Source: Lysobacter sp. yr284 (lineage in GTDB: Bacteria; Pseudomonadota; Gammaproteobacteria; Xanthomonadales; Xanthomonadaceae). From it: a stretch of 64,000 nucleotides of DNA. This document shows positions 44,973-52,605 of this stretch, piece after piece. The notes beneath the pieces are model-generated. The model was not told the DNA's origin, did not search any database, and saw nothing but the letters and a program-made list of their open reading frames with translations. The stretch lies in the NCBI RefSeq assembly GCF_900107375.1, contig NZ_FNPT01000001.1:1116001-1180000 (forward strand), written 5' to 3'. The position numbers and the translations under genes are program-made. Each line of letters starts with the position of its first letter. The stretch's first letter is position 1.

Positions 44973-46016
44973 CTAAGGCGCGCACTCCAGCACCGTATGC
45001 CCGCTGTCCAGGCGCTCCACGCCGAGCACCCGCAGCCGCGCCGCCTCGACCAGGCGGCGCAGTTGCGCCTCGTCCAGCCCGCGCGTGCCGTCCTCGCAGA
45101 TCACCTTCTGGAACAAGGCGCGCGGCGCATCGGATTCGCGCTCGAACAGCGGCTCGACGATCAGCAAGCGCGGCGACGCCCGGCCCGGCTCGGCCGCGGC
45201 GGTCTGCGCCATCGCCGCGCGCGCGGCGGCCAGCAGCTTCAGGCCGCTGTCGAAGGACCAGTCGTAGAGCACGTTCTTGACCAGATAGAGGTCGCCGCCG
45301 GCGGGGATCTCGTCGAACACGTCGGCCGCGCGGAACTCCAGCCGCGCATCGCCGGCACCGCCGGCGCGCTGCGCGGCGCGGGCGCAGACGCTGGGGCGGT
45401 CCAGACAGATGCCGCGCAGATGCGGATGGGCGTCGAGCAGGCCGCGCAGGAACGCGCCGCTGCCGCCGCCGATGTCGATCGCCGTGGCCGCGGCGGCGAA
45501 GCCGGGACGCGCGGCGAGCGCCCGCGCCACCGGCCGCGCCAGTTCGGCCATGGCTTCGTCGAAGATCGCCTCGGCCTCGGGATGCGCGGCGAGGTACTCG
45601 TAGAGCGAGGTGCCGAAGGCGGCGCGGAAGCCGGAACGTCCGCTGCGCACGGTGTCCAGCAGGCCGGCGAAGGCGTCGTCGTAGGTCTCGGCCATCAGGA
45701 TGCAGACGTGGCGCTGCGACTGCGGATGATCGCCGTGCAGCGCCTGGTAGGCCTCGCCGAGGCGGAAGCGGCCTTCGCCGTCGATCTCGAACACGCCGGC
45801 CATCGCCAGGGTGTGCAGCAGCAGCGCCAGCATCTCGGGATCGGTGCGGGTCTGCGCGGCCAGTTCGGCGGACGTGCGCGCCTGCGTCGCGGTCAGCTCG
45901 GCCAGGCCCAGGCGCGCCGCCACCGCCAGCGCGCGCGCGAACACGCCGCTCGCGGCCAGTTGCGCCGGCCCCGGCGGACGCGGGGTGGAAGAGGATTGGT
46001 CGCTCGCCGTGCCCAT
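44973..46016 (-). CDS. SAM-dependent O-methyltransferase (acetylserotonin OMT-like)
   Basis: This 347-residue protein has an N-terminal winged-helix dimerisation domain (about residues 15-100, ASGVFARALAVAARLGLAELTA) and a Methyltransf_2 catalytic domain with the SAM loop DIGGGSGAFLRGLL near residue 180. VKNVLYDWSFDSGLKLL holds the usual catalytic region, with Tyr-Asp in place of the common His-Asp. Such enzymes methylate phenolic or polyketide hydroxyls in secondary metabolism. The ATG at 46016 follows AAGGAG. It is 71 bases downstream of a fatty-acid hydroxylase-type gene and may be co-transcribed with it. Substrate unknown. Confidence 0.85.
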   Translation of the reverse strand: MGTASDQSSSTPRPPGPAQLAASGVFARALAVAARLGLAELTATQARTSAELAAQTRTDPEMLALLLHTLAMAGVFEIDGEGRFRLGEAYQALHGDHPQSQRHVCILMAETYDDAFAGLLDTVRSGRSGFRAAFGTSLYEYLAAHPEAEAIFDEAMAELARPVARALAARPGFAAAATAIDIGGGSGAFLRGLLDAHPHLRGICLDRPSVCARAAQRAGGAGDARLEFRAADVFDEIPAGGDLYLVKNVLYDWSFDSGLKLLAAARAAMAQTAAAEPGRASPRLLIVEPLFERESDAPRALFQKVICEDGTRGLDEAQLRRLVEAARLRVLGVERLDSGHTVLECAP

Positions 46017-46087
46017 CGTGTTCTCCTTGGCCGGTTGCCGTTCGGAAAGCCGCCGCAAGCATCGCGGCGCGCCGGGAAACCAATGCC

Positions 46088-47026
46088 CTAGCCGTCCGCA
46101 GCGCGGTCGCGCGCGGGCGCCGGGCCGCTGCGGCCGTCGCCGTCGCGATGCTCGTAGCGCGCGCGCCGGCGCAGCGGATGCAGGACGCTGGCGAACACCG
46201 AGCGGGTCTGCGGGAACGTGGCCGGATCGATCAGCCCCACCCGCAACGGCCTGCTCCCGGGACGCCAGGTGTAGCTGCCGAACACGTGGTCCCAGATCGA
46301 CAGTTCCGCGCCGAAGTGACCGGCGTCGGCCGGATCGGTGCTGTGGTGCAGGCGATGCTGTTCCGGCCCGACCACGATATGGTTGAGCCAGCCCAGGCGC
46401 ACGTCGATGTTGGCGTGGGCGATGTAGCCCTGGGCCAGCACGAAGATGCCGATGGCGAACACCGAAGCCTCGGAAAACCCGGCCAGGGCCAGCGCGAACT
46501 GCACCACGAACTGGTCGATGGCGACGTCGAAGACATGGTTGACGCCGTTGTTGCCGACGTTGACCTTGCCCGGCACGTGATGGATCCCGTGCACGCGCCA
46601 CAGCCAGCGGTTGTGGTGGCTGAGCCGGTGCATGACATAGCCGGCGAGCGAGCCCAGCAGCAACGCCAGCGGAATCTCCGCCCACATCGGCAGGCGCGGC
46701 TGCGCCGGCGCCACCGCGGTCGCCGCGGCCGCGACCAGCCCCGCCGACAACGCGCCGCCGAGGACGGTCAGCAGGAAGTAGATGCCGTACTGCGCCCACT
46801 CGCGGCGGGTCGGATGCCAGTCGACGTCGTAAGGGATGAAGCGCTCCAGGATGCCCAGGTAGAGCATGGTTCCGAGCAGGAACGAGAAGCTGGTCGCGCC
46901 CGGGTCCCAGTGCAGGCGCAGGCCCAGGATCGCGGTCGCCAGCGCTGCCGCCAGCAGCAGCGGATAGGCCGCGCGGCGCAGCAACGGGTATCGCGATGCT
47001 TGCTCGCATGTGCGCTGGGACGCCAT
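46088..47026 (-). CDS. Sterol desaturase/fatty acid hydroxylase superfamily protein
   Basis: This 312-residue membrane protein has four or five helices and the di-iron histidine boxes HRLSHH (about residue 147), HGIHH and EQHRLHH, in the usual order of the superfamily. It would hydroxylate or desaturate a lipid in the inner membrane. I chose the ATG at 47026, with GGAG 8 bases upstream; an ATG two codons earlier lies too close to that site. The methyltransferase gene follows on the same strand. Confidence 0.85.
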   Translation of the reverse strand: MASQRTCEQASRYPLLRRAAYPLLLAAALATAILGLRLHWDPGATSFSFLLGTMLYLGILERFIPYDVDWHPTRREWAQYGIYFLLTVLGGALSAGLVAAAATAVAPAQPRLPMWAEIPLALLLGSLAGYVMHRLSHHNRWLWRVHGIHHVPGKVNVGNNGVNHVFDVAIDQFVVQFALALAGFSEASVFAIGIFVLAQGYIAHANIDVRLGWLNHIVVGPEQHRLHHSTDPADAGHFGAELSIWDHVFGSYTWRPGSRPLRVGLIDPATFPQTRSVFASVLHPLRRRARYEHRDGDGRSGPAPARDRAADG

Positions 47027-47471
47027 CGCCATTCTCCGTGGTTTGCGCGCAGCGTCGGCTGCGGCCGCGCCGGCCGGCGCGGCGCTCGGCCCGCTCGGCG
47101 AGGCAGCTTTGTACACGAACGATCCGGCCGTATCGGTGACCGCGATCATGGATGGCCGCCGCGCGCGACATGCGCATGCGCACGTTGGCTTCGATCTCAA
47201 ACCACTGGAAAACAGCGCCGCTGCGGTCACACCGGCAGCGCGATGGGCGCCGCGTACGCGCCGCGATGCCGCTTCGCCGCCGGCTCAACGCGACCGGAAA
47301 CGACCGCACGTTCGGTTGCGCTGCGGCATGGATCGCGCCGCGAACGCGCGTGCGCCGGCGCGACCGCGGGCAAACAAAAGCCCTCGCGAACGAGGGCTTT
47401 TGCTGAAGGCGCGGATGCGCGTCGCGTTTTGCAACTGCGGCGCGCGTAGCGCAATGGCGGCATCGCCGCGG
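47027..47471. other. Gene-free gap with terminator
   Basis: This 445-base region between two minus-strand genes holds the terminator at 47376-47402 and, near 47,027-47,370, the probable promoter of the hydroxylase gene. The frames read through it in several phases look like random Arg/Ala-rich translation, so I call no gene. Confidence 0.5.
47376..47402 (-). terminator. Rho-independent terminator of the GH18 gene
   Basis: AAAAGCCCTCG-CGAA-CGAGGGCTTTT is a near-perfect stem. On the minus strand it is followed by GTTTGCC. It lies about 70 bases past the GH18 stop and could work in both directions. Confidence 0.8.
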
Positions 47472-48341
47472 TCAGGGAACGTAGTCCACCGACTCCGCTT
47501 CGCCCGCCTGCGCCTTGACGATCTGCGTGTAGTACGCCTCGGCCGAAGCCGTATCGAGGAAGGCGTTCGGCGCCCAGATCATCACGCCCTGGTAGCCGCC
47601 GTCCTCGACGTCCTGGGCGATCGAGCGCACCGACGAGGCCGGGCTGAACTGCGGCGAGATGCCGAGGAACAGCGCGTTCTTGCTCATCCCGTAGCCGACG
47701 TACGGCGCCAGGTAGCTCACGCTGCCGGCGTAGGTCATCTCATAGCCTTCGGTGAGGTAGTCGGCCGCGTTCGACGGCGAACGGAAGTAGCTGGAATCCG
47801 ACCACAGCGCCTTCGACAGGGTCTTGCCGGCGAACTTGCTGTTGGCGCGGATCGCCTTGAGCACCGAATAGAACGCCTTGGCGTTGCCGGAGCACTGCGA
47901 ATACTCGTCGTCGACGCTGATCCCGTCCAGGCCGTACTTGACCACGTCGGCGACCATCGCATTGGCGAGCTTGGTCGCCGCGGCCGCGCTCATGTTGCAC
48001 GACCAGCCCGCGTTCTGGTGGTTGCCCAGGTAGGAGATCTGGACCTTGATGCCCTTGGCCTGCAGGCCGCGCACGATGCTGATGTTGTCCTTGAGGATCG
48101 CGCTCATCTCGGCGTTGTAGTACAGCACCGGCGTGTTGGGCGTGCTGCCGTTGATGTTGGCGGCGAACAGGACCAAGTCGGAGAAGAACGGCTGGCCGTC
48201 GCTGCTGACCAGGTAATGGCCTACGTCTTTCACGTTCTGCGGCGAAGGATTGTTCAAGAACACGACATTGCGCGCCGACGCTTCGCCAACGCCGAAAAAC
48301 GCCATTAGACCGACCGCAAGAAGCGCAGATTTTCCAAACAT
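47472..48341 (-). CDS. Secreted GH18 endo-beta-N-acetylglucosaminidase (Endo H-like)
   Basis: This 289-residue protein has a signal peptide (LLAVGLMAFFGVGEASA) and a GH18 barrel: the strand VQISYLGNHQNAGW, then the catalytic strand LDGISVDDEYSQ near residue 148, and a late VMIWAPNA. Endo H/F enzymes have DGxDxDDEY here; the final Asp and the catalytic Glu are kept, but the central Asp is Ser. Such enzymes cut the chitobiose core of N-glycans, for example on fungal glycoproteins. An AGGAG ribosome-binding site precedes the ATG. It is monocistronic, with its own terminator. Confidence 0.8.
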   Translation of the reverse strand: MFGKSALLAVGLMAFFGVGEASARNVVFLNNPSPQNVKDVGHYLVSSDGQPFFSDLVLFAANINGSTPNTPVLYYNAEMSAILKDNISIVRGLQAKGIKVQISYLGNHQNAGWSCNMSAAAATKLANAMVADVVKYGLDGISVDDEYSQCSGNAKAFYSVLKAIRANSKFAGKTLSKALWSDSSYFRSPSNAADYLTEGYEMTYAGSVSYLAPYVGYGMSKNALFLGISPQFSPASSVRSIAQDVEDGGYQGVMIWAPNAFLDTASAEAYYTQIVKAQAGEAESVDYVP

Positions 48342-48990
48342 TGGCTGATCTCCTCTGGTTTTAGCTGGAAAACGCTATCGATTTGACCGGCGCGCGGGCC
48401 GTTTTCGAAACCGTATCCTGCGCGTCCAGCCTAGAAACGAACCAAGAGGCGAACATCCCTACGGTCCGCTTCGCCATGCGCGCCGACAGCGCGGCGCGAC
48501 GCGGAGTTATCGCATCCGCGCGCGGCGCGTGCGCGAACGCAGGTCACAGCGTTCGCGTCGCGCGGCCGCGGCGATGCGCGGCGCCGGCGCAACGGGCTGA
48601 ACGACAAGAACGCCATGCAACGCATGCGTACGAACGAGCGGATCGCCGCCGGCTGCCGCCGATGGCGGAGCGCGTGCGCGGCCCGCGGCGGCGGCCGCGG
48701 CGATGGCGAGGTTCGACGGGGTTCGGCAAGGACGTCGCGCAGGTCGAGCGCACCGACGGATTCGCGCGCGCGGCCGTTCGCGAGGAAACCGCGCCCGCGC
48801 CGCCCGGCCGACATCTCGGCGCGACGTTCGGCCGGCCACCCGCAGGCGGCGAAGCCACGGTGCGCGCGGCCCGGGCCCGGCGCTGCGGCCGCGAACGCAG
48901 CCACGGCCGGGACGCAGTGAGCGAGCGTGAGTCACCGTTCGCGTCCGCGACGGCAGGATACGGCGCACATCCACACGCAAGGAACGCACC
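48342..48990. other. 649-base gene-free gap
   Basis: This gap lies between the divergent GH18 gene and the small secreted protein gene. Long frames cross it on both strands, but they are Arg/Ala/Gly-rich with no motif, start site or codon bias, so I reject them. The part next to the GH18 gene (48,342-48,430) is AT-richer and probably holds that promoter. Confidence 0.5.
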
Positions 48991-49323
48991 ATGAAGACCA
49001 TGGAAACGATCGGTCTCGCGCTCGCCCTGCTCGTCAGCTTCGGCGCCAGCGCGCAGAGCGTCGACGGCCCGAACACGCCCTGCATCGGCCAGCCCACCGC
49101 CTACAAGCTGTGCCTGAGCCAGAACTTCCCCTACAACTGGGCTTGGAGCGTCAACAACGGCGCTTCGGTCGTGGACATGGGCACCGACGGCATCAGCTGC
49201 TACCTGGCGACGGTCACTCCCGGCGCGTCGGCGTTCTTCCTGACCTTCAGCCAGAGCAATCCGCCCGGGCTGCCGCAACCGGCCAACATCACCAAGTACG
49301 CGGTGCCGCGGCGCTGCAACTGA
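48991..49323 (+). CDS. Small secreted protein
   Basis: This 110-residue protein has a signal peptide (IGLALALLVSFGASAQS) and four or five cysteines in the mature part (TPCIGQ, KLCLSQ, ISCYL, RRCN), so it is probably disulfide-stabilised. The ATG follows AAGGA by 7 bases. No family is recognised. The reading WAWSVNNGASVVDMGTDG looks like an Ig-like or PKD-like strand pair, which is only a guess. It converges on the TonB receptor gene. Confidence 0.65.
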   Translation: MKTMETIGLALALLVSFGASAQSVDGPNTPCIGQPTAYKLCLSQNFPYNWAWSVNNGASVVDMGTDGISCYLATVTPGASAFFLTFSQSNPPGLPQPANITKYAVPRRCN

Positions 49324-49344
49324 GCGCGGCGGCCGCCCCGCGGC

Positions 49345-49376
49345 GCCGTCGCGCCGGCCTGCGCCGGCGCGACGGC
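49345..49376. terminator. Bidirectional hairpin between convergent genes
   Basis: GCCGTCGCGCCGGC-CTGC-GCCGGCGCGACGGC is a perfect 14-bp stem between two stop codons, 5 bases from the receptor stop. There is no T-tract, so intrinsic termination is not certain. Confidence 0.6.
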
Positions 49377-49381
49377 GATGC

Positions 49382-52300
49382 TCAGAACTTGTAGCCGACA
49401 GTGAAGCTGTAGCTGCGCCCGAAGATGCTCGCGTAATCCGGCGAATCGCCGAGGAAGCTGTTCGGGTCGTAGAACGGCAAGCGGTCGAACAGGTTCTTGA
49501 CGGTGACGCCGACGTTGAGCTTGTCGGTCGGGCGCCAGTTCAGGCTCAGGTTGGCGGTCCACCACGACGGCGCGCCGTCGCACTGCGGCTTGGGCACCGG
49601 CAGGTAGCCGGCGGTGCAGGTCTGCTCGTTGTTGTCGACTTCGTCGACGCGCTCGCGCGCCCACTTGCTGCCGCCGACGTAGTTGACGAACACGCTGGTG
49701 GTGAACTTCTGGTAGTTCCAGTCGGCGTTGATCGTCGCGCGCAGGCGCGGGTTGTTGTAGTAGCCGACGGTGTCGCCGTAGAACCAGCCGCTTTCGTCGT
49801 CGAGGTAGGAGCGGTTGCGGTTGGCGATGGTCGCGGCCAGGCCGATGTTGAGGCCGCCCCACTCGCCCAGCGAGAAACGGCTGCGCGCGTCGATGTCGAA
49901 GCCGTCGATCAGGGTGCGGCCGCGGTTCTTGTACTGGCCGACCACGCTGGCGACGTTGCCGGCGCTGTAGCCCGGCAGCGTGCCCGGGCAGGCCACGCCG
50001 CTGGCCGGGTCGGCGCACATCGCCGCCAGCGCCGCGACCGCGGCGCGGTCGGAGTCGGTGATCGGCGAACGGCGCAGTTCGGAGATGTCCTGGATCTTGC
50101 TGAAGTCCGGCGCGGCGATTTCGTTGCGGCGATAGACGAACCAGTAGTCGGCCGAGACCGACAGCCAGTCCAGCGGTTCGAACACCACGCCCAAGGTGGC
50201 GATCTTGGCCTTCTCCGGCTTGAGTTCCTGGTTGGGCTGGGTCATGCGCGCGACGGTGCGGCTGCAGTCGACGTTGAGCAGCGAGTTGCCCAGGTCAACG
50301 TCGCCGGGGCGGCGCGACTGGCGCAGCAGGTTGGCGATCGCGTTGGTCTCGTTGCAGCGCAGTTCGTCGCGGAAGCCGCCGAGCTGGGCGAACACGCCGC
50401 CGGTGCCGGCCTCGGCCAGGCTCGGCGCGCGGAAGCCTTCCGAGTAGGTGCCGCGCAGCAGCAACTGCGGCATCACCTGGTACTTCAGGCCGATCTTCGG
50501 CGCGACGTTGGCGCTGAAGTTCGGGTACTTGTCCACGCGCAGCGCGGCGTCGAGTTCGAGCTTGTCGGTCAGCGGCGCCACGGTCTCGGCGAACAGCGCG
50601 TAGGTGTTGCGCTTGCCGTCGAACCACGAACCGCCCTGCTGGGTGATCAGGCCGCGCGCGGCGTCCTCGTTGCCCGGGGTGTAGAAGGTCTCGCGGCTGA
50701 TGTTGAAGCCGAACGCCGCGCGCATCTCGCCGGCCGGCAGCTGCGCCAGCGGGCCTTCGATCTTGCCGTCGAGGGTATGCAGGCGGGTCCAGGACTGGAT
50801 GTCGAAGGTCGGATAGGCCTCGCGCAGCAGCGCCGCGTTGGCCTCGCTGATCTCGCCGAACTTGTACGCCGGATGGTCGGAGATGATCACCCGGCCGGTG
50901 CCCGGGTCGACGGTGAACGGGCCGAAGGCCTTGCGGAAGCCGTCGAGGTTGACGTTGATGGTCTGGTAGGTGATCGAGTGGCTGCCGGCGGTGGCGAAGG
51001 CGGTTTCCCAGTTCCAGTCGCCGAGGTCGCCGCGCATCCCGGCCACGGCGCGGTAGCTCTGGTCGGTGTTGCGCTGGCCGAAGTAGTTCTTGCCGGCGTC
51101 CTGCAGCAGGTAGTTCAGGCCGACCACGCCGCCCATCATCGCCTTGAGTTCGGGGCTGGCGCGGTTGTACTCGTTGTTCGGGCCCAGGAACGGATACAGG
51201 AACTGGTTGACGTTGGCGCCGGTATCGCGCGAGAACCAGCTGGTCGGGTTGCCGGTGGTGGTGCCGAAGGAACGCGGGGTGCCGCCGTTGGCGCGCAGGT
51301 CGATGTCGGTGTAGGTCAGCTCGGCGAAGGCCTCGGTGCTCTCGCCGATCAGGAAGTGGGCGTTGACGTAGCCGGTCATGCGCTCGGTCTGCGCGCCGGC
51401 GTCGATCTCGTTGTTCATCCAGGTCTGCCAGATGCAACGCGGGCCCGCGGCTTCGCCGGTCAGCACGCTGTTGCAGCCCGGCGCTGCTTCCTGCACGCGC
51501 GCGCCGGTGCGCGGATCGAAGGCGAAGTAGGTGCCGGGGTTGAACTCGCCCGGCTTGCTGCCGGTGCCCAGGCGCAGGTTCTTGATGTAGTTCGGATTGT
51601 TGATGTAGTACTGGTTCGGCCGCTTGTCGTAGAAGTCGCTCAGCGGGATCGCGTCGCGGCGGTAGAAATTGAACGAGCCGTAGACGTTGTAGCGGTCGCG
51701 GTCGAGGTCGCCGAAGCCGGCGGTGATGCTGGCCTGGTGCTCGCCGTAGGAATCGATGCGCGAGGACACGTCGGTGGTCGCGGTGATCTCGGCGCCCTGG
51801 TAGTTGCGCTTGGTGATCACGTTGATGACGCCGGCCATCGCGTCGGTGCCGTACACGGCCGAGGCGCCGTCGGTCAGCACTTCCATGCGTTCGATCGCCG
51901 CGGCGGGGATCGAGTCGATGTTGACGAACTGGGTCTGGAACCCGGCCGGCGCGCCGTAATACGACAGCCGGCGGCCGTTGAGCAGCACCAGCGTCGCCTG
52001 CGCGCCGAGGCCGCGCAGGTTGGCCTGCGAGGCGCCGTCGGAGCCGGTGAACAGCGAGCGCGAGTCCTGCTGCGCCGGGCGCGCGGCCGGCAGGTTGTCG
52101 AGCACCTGCAACAGGGTGCGCGCGCCCATGTTCTCGATGTCCTGCTTGCTGATCACCTGCACCGGCGAAGCGGTTTCCACGTCCAGGCGGCGGATGTTGG
52201 AACCGGTGACCTCCACGCGCGAGAGTTCGGTGGTCTTGCTCTTGCCGTCCGCGCCGTCGCTGCCCTGCTCCTGTGCGGCGGCGATGGACGCGTGGCCGAG

Positions 52301-52399
52301 CAGCGCGGCGGCGAGCGCCAGCGACAGCGGAGCGAGGGGGAAACGCGGGGCGGAACGGCGGGCGCTGTGACGGCGCGGGCGACGGCTGGCGGGCGACAT
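49382..52399 (-). CDS. TonB-dependent outer-membrane receptor
   Basis: This 1,005-residue protein has an Arg-rich leader and signal peptide (LSLALAAALLGHASIAAAQ). A plug domain follows (about residues 55-190): VEVTGSNIRRLDVETASPVQ, VISKQDIENMGARTLLQVL and TDGASAVYGTDAMAGVINVI. The 22-strand barrel ends in FTVGYKF with a terminal aromatic residue. Large receptors of this type in Xanthomonadaceae import oligosaccharides or peptides. The ATG at 52399 follows AGGAG. It lies 206 bases downstream of the GH31 gene on the same strand, so the likely cargo is the glycan that enzyme cuts, an inference from position only. Confidence 0.9.
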   Translation of the reverse strand: MSPASRRPRRHSARRSAPRFPLAPLSLALAAALLGHASIAAAQEQGSDGADGKSKTTELSRVEVTGSNIRRLDVETASPVQVISKQDIENMGARTLLQVLDNLPAARPAQQDSRSLFTGSDGASQANLRGLGAQATLVLLNGRRLSYYGAPAGFQTQFVNIDSIPAAAIERMEVLTDGASAVYGTDAMAGVINVITKRNYQGAEITATTDVSSRIDSYGEHQASITAGFGDLDRDRYNVYGSFNFYRRDAIPLSDFYDKRPNQYYINNPNYIKNLRLGTGSKPGEFNPGTYFAFDPRTGARVQEAAPGCNSVLTGEAAGPRCIWQTWMNNEIDAGAQTERMTGYVNAHFLIGESTEAFAELTYTDIDLRANGGTPRSFGTTTGNPTSWFSRDTGANVNQFLYPFLGPNNEYNRASPELKAMMGGVVGLNYLLQDAGKNYFGQRNTDQSYRAVAGMRGDLGDWNWETAFATAGSHSITYQTINVNLDGFRKAFGPFTVDPGTGRVIISDHPAYKFGEISEANAALLREAYPTFDIQSWTRLHTLDGKIEGPLAQLPAGEMRAAFGFNISRETFYTPGNEDAARGLITQQGGSWFDGKRNTYALFAETVAPLTDKLELDAALRVDKYPNFSANVAPKIGLKYQVMPQLLLRGTYSEGFRAPSLAEAGTGGVFAQLGGFRDELRCNETNAIANLLRQSRRPGDVDLGNSLLNVDCSRTVARMTQPNQELKPEKAKIATLGVVFEPLDWLSVSADYWFVYRRNEIAAPDFSKIQDISELRRSPITDSDRAAVAALAAMCADPASGVACPGTLPGYSAGNVASVVGQYKNRGRTLIDGFDIDARSRFSLGEWGGLNIGLAATIANRNRSYLDDESGWFYGDTVGYYNNPRLRATINADWNYQKFTTSVFVNYVGGSKWARERVDEVDNNEQTCTAGYLPVPKPQCDGAPSWWTANLSLNWRPTDKLNVGVTVKNLFDRLPFYDPNSFLGDSPDYASIFGRSYSFTVGYKF

Positions 52400-52605
52400 C
52401 GGAACTCTCCTGGCAGGATGACTGCGGCGCGAATGGCGGAATGAAGGCAACAGCGATCCCGGGCCGCGGCCATCGGGCCGCAGTCGGTGTGGGCGGGGGG
52501 AGGAGCGGTGTTGCGTTTGTGTGCGGGGTTGCGGGTTCGGTGTGCGGCGCTACCTGTTCGGCGCGGTGTGCACGGCGGGCGGGAGTGGCGGGGCGTTGCG
52601 TCGGT

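Noticed and set aside
47010-48308. Frame of 432 codons on the plus strand over the hydroxylase promoter and GH18 gene
   Set aside because: It crosses a terminator and lies antisense to a GH18 gene with a signal peptide and a catalytic motif. The translation has no recognisable domain.
48383-48994. Frame of 203 codons on the plus strand in the 48,342-48,990 gap
   Set aside because: The composition is random-like, with no ribosome-binding site or motif, and it runs into the ribosome-binding site of the small secreted protein gene.
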